DNA from: Acetobacter oeni
GTDB taxonomy: Bacteria > Pseudomonadota > Alphaproteobacteria > Acetobacterales > Acetobacteraceae
DNA: 64,000 nucleotides
Direction: 5' to 3'
Assembly: GCF_011516825.1 (NCBI RefSeq)
Contig: NZ_WOTA01000020.1
Coordinates: 1-64,000 of the forward strand
The notes under the pieces are model-generated. The model was not told the DNA's origin and made no database searches. It worked only from the letters and a program-made list of their open reading frames with translations. The translations under genes and the position numbers were made by a program. This document shows positions 25,211 through 34,506 of this stretch, in pieces (position 1 is the stretch's first letter; the number at the start of each line of letters is the position of its first letter).

Positions 25211-25849
25211 TTATTCCCAGACGGCGCCGAATGTAATACGCAGATCGTCCAGAGCATCCGGAGTCAGCGGCGCCGGACGGGGCGTTGTCATCAGCCAGAG
25301 CCTCGCCGTCTCTTCCAGCTCTTCCAGGCAGGCCGATGCGCGTTCCGGTGTTTCTCCCCAGATGACCGGACCAAGCCTCTCCAGCATGACACCCCTGACG
25401 CTACCTGCCAGTTTCGCAACCTTTGCCGCGACCTGCGGAGAACCCGGCCTGTCATAAGGAATAAGCGGTATCCGGCCGACCTTCATTACCTGATACGGCG
25501 TAACGGGCGGCAGAATGCAGTCGGGCTTCCACACGCCGGCCAGCGTCAGGGCAACAAGGTGGGTGGAATGGGTATGGATGATGACCCGGCTGTCCGGCCG
25601 GGCGTCAAAGATCAGTCTGTGCAGTTCCAGCGTCTTGGAAGGTTTGTCCCCCGATATCCACTCTCCGTTCCGGGACACTTTCGCAAGACATTCCGGATCA
25701 AGGCGGCCCAGACACGCATCGGTCGGCGTGATGAGCCAGCCGTCATCGAGACGAATGCTGATATTTCCGGCTGTTCCGGCCGTATAGCCCCTGAGAAAAA
25801 GATCACGGCCGATCCGGCAGATTTCTTCACGAAGCGACTGTTCCGTCAT
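25211..25849 (-). CDS. otnC: 3-oxo-tetronate 4-phosphate decarboxylase (class II aldolase family)
   Basis: The 212-residue protein has the class II aldolase pattern: YTAGTAGNISIRLDDGWLITPTDAC, SKTLELHRLIF with the catalytic Glu, and the metal pair HTHSTHLVAL. The C-terminal LEELEETARLWLM is typical of OtnC. It would decarboxylate 3-oxo-tetronate 4-phosphate to dihydroxyacetone phosphate. In the usual third metal-ligand position (NHGP) this protein reads RLGP, which is unusual. It is coupled to otnK by a 4-base overlap. Confidence 0.85.
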   Translation of the reverse strand: MTEQSLREEICRIGRDLFLRGYTAGTAGNISIRLDDGWLITPTDACLGRLDPECLAKVSRNGEWISGDKPSKTLELHRLIFDARPDSRVIIHTHSTHLVALTLAGVWKPDCILPPVTPYQVMKVGRIPLIPYDRPGSPQVAAKVAKLAGSVRGVMLERLGPVIWGETPERASACLEELEETARLWLMTTPRPAPLTPDALDDLRITFGAVWE

Positions 25850-27132
25850 GCCGCGTGCCCCTGTTCCAGCGCTTCCAGTGCCTGACTGAAGAACGCCACG
25901 TCACCGAAGTTTCCCGATTTCAGAACAAGCCCGAACGGATCATCACCGACGGAAACCGTCAGCGGCACACCGGGCGCGATACACGGACCGATCCTGAGTT
26001 TTCGGACATCCAGCGCCTGAACCACCGCGCCGGACGTTTCACCCCCCGCCACCACGAAATTCCTGAAGCCGTTCTGCCTCAGCCTTACCGCGATCGCGGC
26101 CATGGCTGCTTCGACCAGTTCCCCGGCCCGCCCGGCGCCCAGGCTCTCCTGAACAGAAGCGAGTTCAGACGTGTCAGGCGTGGAGAAGATCAGCACAGGG
26201 GTCTCGGCCTGAAGAGCGAAACCGACGGCTTCGCTGATATTGTCACGACCTTCCGCAAGCTGCATGGGATCAATCCGGAAAGCAGGTCCCCCGGCCTGCT
26301 TCCATGCGACGACCTGCTCATTTGTTCTGAGCGACGCGCTGCCGGAGAGCACCACACGACGCCCCGCAACACGAGGCATCCTGTCTGCATCAGTTGTTTT
26401 CAGAAGACCTTCCTGGCGGAAATTTTCGGGAAGACCCATGGCAATGCCCGAGCCGCCTGTGATGAGCCTGTGATCCGCGCAAGCCTGACCGAGCGCCAGA
26501 AGATCCCGGTCGTCGATTGCGTCGGCAATCGCACATGTCACTCCCTCTCGCCGCAGAGCCTGTATTGCATGCCGGATGGCAGAGCTTCCCTGTGCAATCA
26601 CCTCATGGGCAATCAGTCCGGACATTCTTCTGATCTGTTCCTGAAGAACGCGCACGAGATCTGAATCCCGCATGGGGGTGAGAGGATGATTCCTCATCCC
26701 GCTTTCGCTCAGCAGGCGATTTCCGACAAAGAGATGTCCCTGATAAACCATGCGTCCGTTTGCCGGAAAAGCCGGGCACGCAATGAAAAACTCTGTTTCC
26801 AGGGCTCTGCCCAGAGCTTCCGCGACCGGGCCGATATTGCCGGCAGGCGTGGAATCGAACGTAGAGCAATATTTAAACAGGTATTGCCGGCAGGAGAATG
26901 TCTGAAGCCATTGCAGAGCTTCCAGAGACTGGCTCACAGCTTTCTCTGCCGGAACGGTCCGTGTCTTCAGCGCAATGACGACCGCATCGACATCATCGCA
27001 GTCGCCAGATGCCGGAATACCGATTGTCTGGATGGTCCGCATGCCATTGCTGACGAGCATGCTGGCCAGATCCGTCGCGCCGGTAAAATCATCGGCAATA
27101 CAGCCCAGCAGAATGGTTCCGGTTCCGGTCAT
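25846..27132 (-). CDS. otnK: 3-oxo-tetronate kinase (DUF1537 family)
   Basis: The 428-residue protein has the N-terminal DUF1537 signature GCIADDFTGATDLASMLVSNGM and KTRTVPAEKAVSQS, and the C-terminal nucleotide-binding stretch NFVVAGGETSGAVVQAL and GPCIAPGVPL. DUF1537 proteins are ATP-dependent kinases for four-carbon acid sugars. It phosphorylates 3-oxo-tetronate for OtnC. Overlaps of 4 bases at both ends show tight coupling to ltnD and otnC. Confidence 0.92.
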   Translation of the reverse strand: MTGTGTILLGCIADDFTGATDLASMLVSNGMRTIQTIGIPASGDCDDVDAVVIALKTRTVPAEKAVSQSLEALQWLQTFSCRQYLFKYCSTFDSTPAGNIGPVAEALGRALETEFFIACPAFPANGRMVYQGHLFVGNRLLSESGMRNHPLTPMRDSDLVRVLQEQIRRMSGLIAHEVIAQGSSAIRHAIQALRREGVTCAIADAIDDRDLLALGQACADHRLITGGSGIAMGLPENFRQEGLLKTTDADRMPRVAGRRVVLSGSASLRTNEQVVAWKQAGGPAFRIDPMQLAEGRDNISEAVGFALQAETPVLIFSTPDTSELASVQESLGAGRAGELVEAAMAAIAVRLRQNGFRNFVVAGGETSGAVVQALDVRKLRIGPCIAPGVPLTVSVGDDPFGLVLKSGNFGDVAFFSQALEALEQGHAA

Positions 27133-28037
27133 CGGCCCGTCTGCCCGGCATGGGGCAAGTCGATGCCGGGAAACATCTTGATGACGGCGGAATCATCCTC
27201 CCGACCAAACCCCGCTGCCGAGGCCGCCAGAAACTGCTGGTGTGCCGCCGCGGCGAGAGGCAGCGGAAACTTTGTCCGCCCGCCCGTATCGAGTACCAGC
27301 CCGAGATCCTTCACGAAAATATCCACAGCGGAGAGTGGCGTATAATCCCCGCTGAGAATATGTGGCACCCGGTTCTCAAACATCCATGAATTTCCGGCAC
27401 TGTTCGTGATAATTTCGTATGCGGTTCTCGGATCGCCCCCCTCCCTGATAGCAAGAGCCATGGCTTCTGCCGCCGCCGCAATATGCACACCCGCCAGAAG
27501 CTGGTTGACGATCTTGATCTTGCTGCCTGTTCCCGCGCGATCGCCTACCCGGTAGACAGTGCCAGCTATTGCCGGCAGAATATCCGCTGCCAGCGCCTGC
27601 GCCTCCGGCGCACCCGAAGTCATCAGCGTCATTTCACCGGACGCCGCTTTTGCCGCGCCGCCTGACATCGGTGCATCCAGAAAAAAGAGTCCCGCGTTGT
27701 GCAGCCGGGCATCAACAGACTCTGCAAATTCTGGAGATACGGTCGCACACCCGATGACGAGTGATCCAGGTTTCAGAGTGGACACCGCACCCTTTTCACC
27801 GAACAGAACCTGCTCCGTCTGGGCTGCATTCACAACCTGCACGAGGATGACATCGCATTCCGCGCCCAGCGCAGCCGGGTCCGCTGCCGGCACGCCACCG
27901 GCTTCCGCGAACCTGTCCAGAGCTTCCCGGCGTGTATCAGCCGCGTGCACAGTAAAGCCTCGCCGCAGCAGGGACAGTGCAACTCCGGCTCCCATCGCGC
28001 CCAGTCCGATAACACCAATCTTTTTATTATTGCTCAT
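27129..28037 (-). CDS. ltnD: L-threonate dehydrogenase (3-hydroxyisobutyrate dehydrogenase family)
   Basis: From MSNNKKIGVIGLGAMGAGVA the protein has 302 residues. It shows the Rossmann motif GLGAMG, the substrate-binding FLDAPMSGGAAKAASGEMTLM and the catalytic Lys in GSKIKIVNQLLAGVHIAAAAEAMALA. In this operon it should oxidise L-threonate to 2-oxo-tetronate with NAD+. It is the first gene, divergent from the LysR-type regulator. Confidence 0.88.
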   Translation of the reverse strand: MSNNKKIGVIGLGAMGAGVALSLLRRGFTVHAADTRREALDRFAEAGGVPAADPAALGAECDVILVQVVNAAQTEQVLFGEKGAVSTLKPGSLVIGCATVSPEFAESVDARLHNAGLFFLDAPMSGGAAKAASGEMTLMTSGAPEAQALAADILPAIAGTVYRVGDRAGTGSKIKIVNQLLAGVHIAAAAEAMALAIREGGDPRTAYEIITNSAGNSWMFENRVPHILSGDYTPLSAVDIFVKDLGLVLDTGGRTKFPLPLAAAAHQQFLAASAAGFGREDDSAVIKMFPGIDLPHAGQTGR

Positions 28038-28216
28038 CCGGAAATCCCCCGAAGAAACCGGCCCCGGCGCAAACCGGACCGGTATTTTTCTGACCACAGG
28101 CAGCTCCGGGCATCCTGCCGGTCATCCTGTGAGGGGAAGACATATATTCGCGCTTCCGCGACGGCGTCCAATATACGAATGATGAAGTGATATATAGATT
28201 CTGGTATATAAAAAGG
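28038..28216. promoter_or_regulatory. Divergent promoter region of the tetronate operon and its LysR regulator
   Basis: This 179-base region is A+T-rich near the regulator start. TATATAGATTCTGGTATATA at 28191-28210 and a further ATATAC near 28171 are repeated TA-rich elements that could be LysR-binding or -10 sites. No other gene fits here. The exact promoters cannot be fixed by eye. Confidence 0.45.
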
Positions 28217-29227
28217 ATGAATCCCGGCCCGGCCCTCTCACCTTCATGGTATATCGGCGCACGCCTCAAGCTGAGACATCTCCGGCTTCTGGATACCCTC
28301 TCGCGCACCTCGACCCTCCTCGACGCGGCAACCGGTCTGGGAATTTCCCAGCCTGCCGCGTCGAAACTTCTCAGCGATCTTGAAGATATGATCGGCTTTC
28401 CGCTTTTCCTTCAGGACGGAAGACGGATGCGGTTCAGCGTCTTCGGGGAAGTTCTGGCGAGACGGGCAGCAGTGATCCTCAATGAGCTCGACAGAGCGCG
28501 GGAAGAGATCAATATTCTTCTGAGCGGCAGCACCGGCCGCGTCTCCATTGGCACGATCGACGGTCCCGCCGTGGACCTTCTGACCAGCATTATCTTTCGC
28601 CTGCAAAAGAATTTTCCCGGTATCGATCTGGAAATCCGCACCGGCTCCAGCATCGGCCTTTTCGGGGATCTGCTCCGGGGAGAAGTGGACATCATGATCG
28701 GGCGCCCTCCCGAGGACGCCAGCCCGCAGGACTTCACAATCCGCAACGCGGGCCGGGAACCGATGGTGCTTGCGGCGCGCCCGAAGCATCCTCTCGCAGG
28801 ACGAAAAAAACGGGATATTCGAGATATCGCGAACTACCCGCTTATTCTTCAGAGACGAGGCGGACGCTCACGTCTCAGACTTGAAACTCTTTTTCAGGAG
28901 GCCGGCATTCCCCTGCCTTCCTCCGTTATCGGCAGCGACTCTCTGGTTGTGACCCTGGCCTGCATCGCGGACTCGGACGCTCTGACAATTCTTTCCGAGC
29001 CCGTTGCCCTCCAGCAGGAACGGTATCATCAGATCACGGGCATCCCGACCGCGTTTGATCTGTCCATCAGTTCCTACGGTATTCTGACATCGGTGGTCCG
29101 TCCTCCGACTCCGGCAGCCCGGATGGTCATGACCCTTCTGCTGGAAGCAGCCGACGGCGACGAGTCCCCGATGTCGGAAGAAAACCCGACCGCGCCCCAG
29201 GCTCAGGACTCCTTCCTTGAGGAATAG
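28217..29227 (+). CDS. LysR-family transcriptional regulator with IS-derived C-terminus
   Basis: From MNPGPALSPSWYIGARLKLRHL the protein has 336 residues (a GTG at 28187 is an alternative). The N-terminal winged helix reads TSTLLDAATGLGISQPAASKLLSDLEDMIGFPLFLQDG. The effector domain follows, with RVSIGTIDGP and GEVDIMIGRP. It is divergent from the tetronate operon and probably regulates it in response to a pathway acid. Its last nine codons (QAQDSFLEE) are supplied by the left end of the IS5-type element at 29200, so the original C-terminus was probably different. Confidence 0.85.
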   Translation: MNPGPALSPSWYIGARLKLRHLRLLDTLSRTSTLLDAATGLGISQPAASKLLSDLEDMIGFPLFLQDGRRMRFSVFGEVLARRAAVILNELDRAREEINILLSGSTGRVSIGTIDGPAVDLLTSIIFRLQKNFPGIDLEIRTGSSIGLFGDLLRGEVDIMIGRPPEDASPQDFTIRNAGREPMVLAARPKHPLAGRKKRDIRDIANYPLILQRRGGRSRLRLETLFQEAGIPLPSSVIGSDSLVVTLACIADSDALTILSEPVALQQERYHQITGIPTAFDLSISSYGILTSVVRPPTPAARMVMTLLLEAADGDESPMSEENPTAPQAQDSFLEE

Positions 29228-30007
29228 AAGATGAAGGTTGCTGCGATATGGATTACGGACATGAAGGTATGAGCGCAGCGATCGTATCGGGTAGCCACAC
29301 GTCGCCAGTCTTTCAGTTTTGCGAACATGTTTTTGATCTGGTGGCGCTTTTTATACAGATGCCAGTTGTGAGGCAGTTTTGATTTCATGTTCTTTTTCGG
29401 CGGAATACCGGTTACTGTCGCAGCCCCGGTCGCCGATGACTTCTGCTGTCTCGGCAGGAAGATCTGCCAGCAGAACATCCGCACCTTTGAAATCACTGAC
29501 CTGCCGTCAGATAAAGCCGGACCGGACGATCTTCACCGTCACACACAGCGTGCAGCTTTGAGTTCAGACCGCCCTTTGTGCGTCCGATGTGGCGGGGAAA
29601 AGCCCCCTTTTAAGCAGGGGAGGCCGCTGTCCTGTGGGCCTTGAGGTGTGTCACATCAATCATCAGGCGCATCGACTGTCCGGCCTGTGCCGTCAGCGCC
29701 ATGAAAATCCGGTCGAAAACACCCAGGCGGCTCCGGCGGATGAAGCGATTGTATAAGGTCTTGTGCGGACCATACGCTTTCGGTGCGTCTTTCCACTGAA
29801 AACCGTTGCGGATCACGTAAACGATCCCGCTCAGAACACGGCAGTCATCCACGCGAGGCACGCCATGTGCCAAAGGGAAATACGGTTCAATTCGTGCCAT
29901 CTGGCTTTCAGACAGCAAAAACAACTCACTCACGGGCTCACCCTCCATCGGTGAACCGGTGAACCGCAGCGTAATGCTCAGTTCAATGAATTAACAGGTC
30001 CTGAGCC
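29200..30007 (-). mobile_element. Decayed IS5-family element
   Basis: The element is bounded by inverted repeats GGCTCAGGAC (29200-29209) and GTCCTGAGCC (29998-30007), giving 808 bp. Its transposase on the minus strand is broken. No target duplication matches at the flanks (CCA left, TAA right), which suggests a later rearrangement or wrong outer limits. The left end overlaps the 3' end of the LysR gene. Confidence 0.75.
29203..29948 (-). pseudogene. IS5-family transposase, broken by stop and deletions
   Basis: The N-terminal part is intact (SELFLLSESQMARIEPYFPL, GFQWKDAPKAYGPHKTLYNRFIRRSRLGVFDRIF). The frame then stops at a TAA where related transposases have Glu before KGxFPRHIGR. It continues as KGAFPRHIGRTKGGLNSKLHA, then shifts where one GTCAG of an expected GTCAGGTCAG appears lost (before VSDFKGADVLLADLP). 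A further deletion joins DSNR to GIPPKKN. The C-terminal WHLYKKRHQIKNMFAKLKDWRRVATRYDRC is recognisable. Loss of function is certain unless frameshifting rescues it, which the deletions rule out. Confidence 0.85.
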
Positions 30008-30192
30008 TAACACTGACTACCAGACGACCGAAGATGCGGCGAAATTGGCGCTCCGAGGTGCTGATCGTTTTCCGTACGTCAAAGTGGCGGCTACTGGTGA
30101 TAGAGGTGGTCCCACTCGTTCGGACAGTTTCGAGGACTCGATAAGCAGCTATACCCGGTTGATACCATGCGGCCATTCTGACGGCATTGCTG

Positions 30193-30234
30193 CTGATCTT
30201 CTGGTCCGGGGTTAACCCCGGACCAGAAGATCAG
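30193..30234. repeat. 42-bp perfect palindrome
   Basis: The two 21-base arms are exact inverted copies with TTAA at the centre. Each arm ends GACCAGAAGATCAG. The right arm runs into the IS481-type transposase remnant, where it encodes DQKIRNHLFEK. The left arm leads into unrelated sequence (30008-30192) with no recognisable gene. It lies between two dead insertion sequences. Confidence 0.9.
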
Positions 30235-30528
30235 GAACCACCTCTTTGAAAAAGCCTGCCGCAACATGAGTGTCGATCGCCGCAAAACCAAAGCTTGCTG
30301 GCCGTAAACCAACGGTATGGTCGAGCGGTTTAACGGACGTGTCGCGACCGAAGTGCTCCCAACATGCATCTCCGTTCACGCAGCCTCGAAATCCTGTTCA
30401 TGAGGTTCTGCTTTACCTGTAACCACCGAAAGCAGCGCGTTCTGGCAAGATTGTCACCAACAGAACACCTCACCTCATGGCTCCGCAGCCGTCCCAACTT
30501 GCGACTACATCAAACCAGAGCGGAGTGA
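30221..30528 (+). pseudogene. IS481-family transposase C-terminal remnant
   Basis: The plus strand encodes DQKIRNHLFEKACRNMSVDRRKTKACWP, a stop, then TNGMVERFNGRVATEVL, the hallmark segment of IS481/IS3-type DDE transposases. After a frameshift near 30360 it continues as HLRSRSLEILF, NHRKQRVLARLSPTEHLTSWLR and ends at 30528. The N-terminal part with the first catalytic Asp residues is missing. Confidence 0.8.
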
Positions 30529-30608
30529 CATTGTGGAACAGATCGATAATGCCCTCGACTACGCAAATGACGCCTCGCGACATGCCAAATAATCGATAAC
30601 ATATTTTA

Positions 30609-31268
30609 TCAAAATATCCAAGGGTTGGTTTGTTTATAAGAATATATTCTCATAAATATTTTCGACACTCTTTCTGCATGACATTCCATAGCGTTAACCG
30701 AGAAGTCAACAGGTATTGAAAACCTTCGTTTTTCAACGATGCCTGACTGGCAGAGAGAAATGAATATCTGGGCCGCGAATTCTATATCTTCCACATGAAT
30801 AGCACCAGCATCTGACCAGTAACTGATCGCTTTACATATGCATGCTCTTGTCGGTTCAATCGCATATTCCTGCATGATTTCCGAAATTTCCGGGAATTTG
30901 GAAGCCTCAGCAATCACGATTCTATATATACCAAGTGAAATCGGATGCGTCACTGCCGAGACGAATTCCTCACAGATCCCGCGAAGACATCCCGCACAAC
31001 TTCCCATATTATTGTCATCATATTTAAAGAGACCGGATAGTTTGTTCTTACTGATATCAAGTATAATTTCGCGGAAAAGATCTGCCTTATCCTTGAAGTG
31101 GTTATAAAGCGTTCCTTTTGACACTTTTGCATATTGTGCGATACGCGCCATTGATGCCCCTTCATATCCAAGATCGAGAAAAACTTTCTCTGCACCTCGT
31201 AATATCTGGTTCCTTTTGGCTAACGCCGCGCTTTTGCTTGCTGACATTGTCATATCGCGCAATTTCAT
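30609..31268 (-). CDS. TetR-family regulator of the efflux operon
   Basis: The protein has about 219 residues from ATG 31268. In-frame ATGs at 31253 and 31247 are also possible. The N-terminal helix-turn-helix is clear: RNQILRGAEKVFLDLGYEGASMARIAQYAKVSKGTLYNHFKDKADLF. The C-terminal ligand domain is unlike known subtypes by eye. It is the last gene of the emrA-emrB-nodT-tetR order and probably represses the operon through the palindrome at 35707-35725. Confidence 0.88.
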   Translation of the reverse strand: MKLRDMTMSASKSAALAKRNQILRGAEKVFLDLGYEGASMARIAQYAKVSKGTLYNHFKDKADLFREIILDISKNKLSGLFKYDDNNMGSCAGCLRGICEEFVSAVTHPISLGIYRIVIAEASKFPEISEIMQEYAIEPTRACICKAISYWSDAGAIHVEDIEFAAQIFISLCQSGIVEKRRFSIPVDFSVNAMECHAERVSKIFMRIYSYKQTNPWIF

Positions 31269-31351
31269 ATCTCTTTCACGGCATCTCTTCAGATGCCGGC
31301 TCGCAGTGTGTAGGACAAGAGCCCTGCACACCATCAAGATCCATCTTTCCG

Positions 31352-32932
31352 TTACCTGGAAGCGACACGCTTTTTTGTATCCACAACTGTCTCAGGATCC
31401 GCTGTCTCCCATCCACCACCAAGGGCGTTGTAAAGCTGTGCCACATCGGAGGCCAGCGTGGTCGTACTCGAAGCAAGGTCGAGCTCTGACGATTCCAGAC
31501 CAGCTTGTGCTGACAGTACATTGAGGTAATTGGTCAGGCCATGCCGGTATTGCTCGAGCGCAAGTACAAGCGACTGTTTATGAGCATCTACACTCGTGAG
31601 AAGACCGTCATGCCGGTTCTGCTCATCGCGATAGGCAATCAAGGCATTATCTACGTCGCGCCACGCCCCCAGAACGGTGGATCTGTAAACAACAGCCGCT
31701 TCCCTCTGTTCTGCTTTGGTCAGCTGAAGATTACCCGTCAGTCGACCGCCCTGGAAGATTGGCAGTGTAATTCTGGGTCCTACATTCCACGCCCTTGCAC
31801 TCCATGCCCAGAAATCACGGAATGAAAGCGACTGCACTCCGAACCCGGCGTCGATTGTTACCTTCGGATAAAACTCTGCAGTCGCCTCAGCAACGCCGGC
31901 AACAGCCGAATGCAGCCGCGCTTCAGCTTCACGAACGTCTGGACGACGTTGTGCAAGTTGCGAAGGAACTCCGATCGGCACGCGTGGGGGCGTCACAGGA
32001 ATAGCTGCTGCCTTTACGAGTTCACTATTAAGAGCGCGAGGTACCTCTCCAAGCAGAAGTGCGATCGCGTTCATCTGCTGCTCGATCACCTGTTCAAGTT
32101 GTGCAATCCGTGCGTCGCTGTCAGCCACCTGCGCTCGCGCGCTCTGTACATCGACATCACTGACCAGACCACTTCGATGACGACTTTCAGTCAGGCCAAG
32201 AGTAGACGCCTGCGTAGCGCGATTTTCCTGCGCAATACGCAAACGCTCCTGATCTCCGCGTAACATCATGTAGTCACGCGCCATGTCTGCCTGACGTGCT
32301 ATCAGTATACCACGCCGGACTTCCCGGGAAGCCTGCATCTCGGCTTTAGCCTGGCGGTAGGCAGACGAAATTCTTCCCCACAGGTCTATCTCATAGCTTG
32401 CGTCAATATTGTCAGTCCATGTGTTCAGTTCCGGGATCGTTGCTGTCCCTGCCGCCTGCGAAAGCACGGAACCAAAGCCTCCCGCACCGGACGACTTGCC
32501 GATACTACCCAGGATGTACTGAAGAGATTTTGAACTGTATTGATTGCGAGAATATGAACCGCTCGCGTCAAGGGTCGGAAAACGCCCTGCACCTGAAACA
32601 CGCATCTGCGCGCGGCTTTCAGCAAGTTGCTCGGTTGCCCGCTGAACATCCAGGTTCTGGGACGCAATGAGATTTTCAAGATGACTCAGTTCCGGATCGT
32701 GGAAAATATCCCACCAGCTGGGATCAGGTGCTTCTTCAGTCGCGGAACTAAACTGTCGGGCATCTGTCGGGGTGGTGGCATAGTCCGACGGGGACCATAG
32801 TTTGGGTTTATGGTATTTAGGTCCGACAGAACACGCCGATAGCGCGACCACAGTGAGGAGCAAACTTACAGGACGCAGAACTGCATGTGGCTGCCCCTTT
32901 ATTTTATCGGAAAAAACATGCGTGATCATCAA
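31352..32932 (-). CDS. NodT/OprM-family outer membrane efflux lipoprotein
   Basis: The 526-residue protein has a lipoprotein signal peptide ending LSAC (Cys34), followed by VGPKYHKPKLW, the usual NodT start. Two repeats of the outer membrane efflux domain follow, with helices such as ENLIASQNLDVQRATEQLAESRAQMRV and the conserved RRPDVREAEARLHSA. It forms the outer membrane channel for EmrAB. It overlaps the emrB stop by 4 bases. Confidence 0.92.
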   Translation of the reverse strand: MMITHVFSDKIKGQPHAVLRPVSLLLTVVALSACSVGPKYHKPKLWSPSDYATTPTDARQFSSATEEAPDPSWWDIFHDPELSHLENLIASQNLDVQRATEQLAESRAQMRVSGAGRFPTLDASGSYSRNQYSSKSLQYILGSIGKSSGAGGFGSVLSQAAGTATIPELNTWTDNIDASYEIDLWGRISSAYRQAKAEMQASREVRRGILIARQADMARDYMMLRGDQERLRIAQENRATQASTLGLTESRHRSGLVSDVDVQSARAQVADSDARIAQLEQVIEQQMNAIALLLGEVPRALNSELVKAAAIPVTPPRVPIGVPSQLAQRRPDVREAEARLHSAVAGVAEATAEFYPKVTIDAGFGVQSLSFRDFWAWSARAWNVGPRITLPIFQGGRLTGNLQLTKAEQREAAVVYRSTVLGAWRDVDNALIAYRDEQNRHDGLLTSVDAHKQSLVLALEQYRHGLTNYLNVLSAQAGLESSELDLASSTTTLASDVAQLYNALGGGWETADPETVVDTKKRVASR

Positions 32933-34506
32933 TGTCCTCCTTTGCCATTACCAGTCGAAGCGCTTGGAGCCAGGAAGAAACAGAATGGAACCACGAGGAA
33001 CGCTATAATCCCGATTTCCATAAATACCTGATTATAAGCCAACATTGAGACCTGGGTGCGGAATGTTTGTTGAAGCTGATGAAGCGCCACTTCAGGGGCG
33101 GCAGCGACAGAGACGCCATGTTCAATGCTCTTGCGCTGCGCGACAGCGAGATATTCCTGATATTCCGGACGTAGAGGAGTCATCCAGTGGTTCAGATATC
33201 CCTGACGCACTTGCTGCGTTTCAGTCACAGCCGCCGTGCTCAACGAAATGGCGAGAGAGCCGACATAATTTCGTGACATGCTGAACATTGCCGAGGCATC
33301 TGCATTGAGTTCACGAGGTAATGTTGCGTAAGCAATCGTTGAAAGCGGAACAAACAGGAATGCCAGTGCCGCTGTCTGCAGAATGCGATATTCCATGAGA
33401 TGGGCAAAGCTCGTCGTGGGCACAAGCCGGGCCGAATAGAAGAGTGACGCGCCCATGAAGAAGAACCCAAAAGCGACTATAGTTCGTATCTGGATTACAC
33501 CCATTGCCCTTCCGACAAGTGGAATGAGACAGATGATGACAGCTCCCCCGGGGGCCAGAACCTCGCCTGAAACAGTGGCAGTATAACCAAGCACCTGTTG
33601 GGCAAACTGTGGAACGATGATGGCGGCGGCATATAGCAGCGCACCAACCATGGCCATCAGGAAAGTGGAGACTGCGAAATTTCGATCCTTGAAGATCGCA
33701 AGATTCAGAAGTGGTTCTTTCGCCTTAAGGAGCCATATGACTGCCGCGATGCATCCGACACCTCCCAGAACACCCATCGTCACAATAAAACCTGAACCGA
33801 ACCAGCCTTCATCTTCTCCTCGGTCGCACATGATTTCGAGACATCCAAGTCCGATCGTAATGAGCGAAATGCCGATGACGTCTACTTTTTCACGACGTTT
33901 CTTTTCCCACGGCGGATCTTCCACCAGCGCAGACACCCCGATAAAAGTAATGATGCCGAACGGTACATTAACGTAGAAAATCCAGTGCCATGAGAAGTTG
34001 TCGACCAGATATCCTCCTGCAAGCGGCCCGAGGACAGGTGCGACCACAGTCGCAATGGCAGCCAGTCCCATGGCTGCCGCGCGCTGCGACGGAGGGAACG
34101 TGTCAAGAATAATCGACTGCTGACTAGGCTGCAGCCCGCCACCAAAGAAGCCCTGAAGCAGCCGAAACACGATCAGCATTGGCAGACTCGTCGACAGGCC
34201 ACAAAGAAAGGACGAAACCGTAAAAAGAGCCACGCACACCAGGAAGTAGCGCTTGCGCCCGAAGAGTCGGCTAAGCCAGCCCGAGATGGTGAGTACGACG
34301 CCATTGGCAACAAGATATGCCGTCAACGCCCATGTTGCGTCATCGTAACTACTTCCCAGCGCTCCTGCGATATGTGGGAGCGCGACATTGATGATCGTCG
34401 TGTCCAGCACTTCCATGAAAGCACCAAGAGTCACAACAACGGCAATCAGCCAGGGATTGGCTTTTGGTTTCCATTCCCGCTGATCAGTAGGAGAGGTTTC
34501 TGTCAT
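32929..34506 (-). CDS. emrB: DHA2-family (EmrB/QacA-type) drug efflux transporter
   Basis: The 525-residue inner membrane protein has 14 predicted transmembrane segments and the DHA2 motifs: VLDTTIINVALPHIAGALG near residue 35, WLSRLFGRKRYFLV (motif A) and the proline/glycine-rich motif C region near AAIATVVAPVLGPLAGGYLVD. It exports drugs by proton antiport, working with EmrA and the NodT channel. It overlaps both neighbours by 4 bases. Confidence 0.93.
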   Translation of the reverse strand: MTETSPTDQREWKPKANPWLIAVVVTLGAFMEVLDTTIINVALPHIAGALGSSYDDATWALTAYLVANGVVLTISGWLSRLFGRKRYFLVCVALFTVSSFLCGLSTSLPMLIVFRLLQGFFGGGLQPSQQSIILDTFPPSQRAAAMGLAAIATVVAPVLGPLAGGYLVDNFSWHWIFYVNVPFGIITFIGVSALVEDPPWEKKRREKVDVIGISLITIGLGCLEIMCDRGEDEGWFGSGFIVTMGVLGGVGCIAAVIWLLKAKEPLLNLAIFKDRNFAVSTFLMAMVGALLYAAAIIVPQFAQQVLGYTATVSGEVLAPGGAVIICLIPLVGRAMGVIQIRTIVAFGFFFMGASLFYSARLVPTTSFAHLMEYRILQTAALAFLFVPLSTIAYATLPRELNADASAMFSMSRNYVGSLAISLSTAAVTETQQVRQGYLNHWMTPLRPEYQEYLAVAQRKSIEHGVSVAAAPEVALHQLQQTFRTQVSMLAYNQVFMEIGIIAFLVVPFCFFLAPSASTGNGKGGH

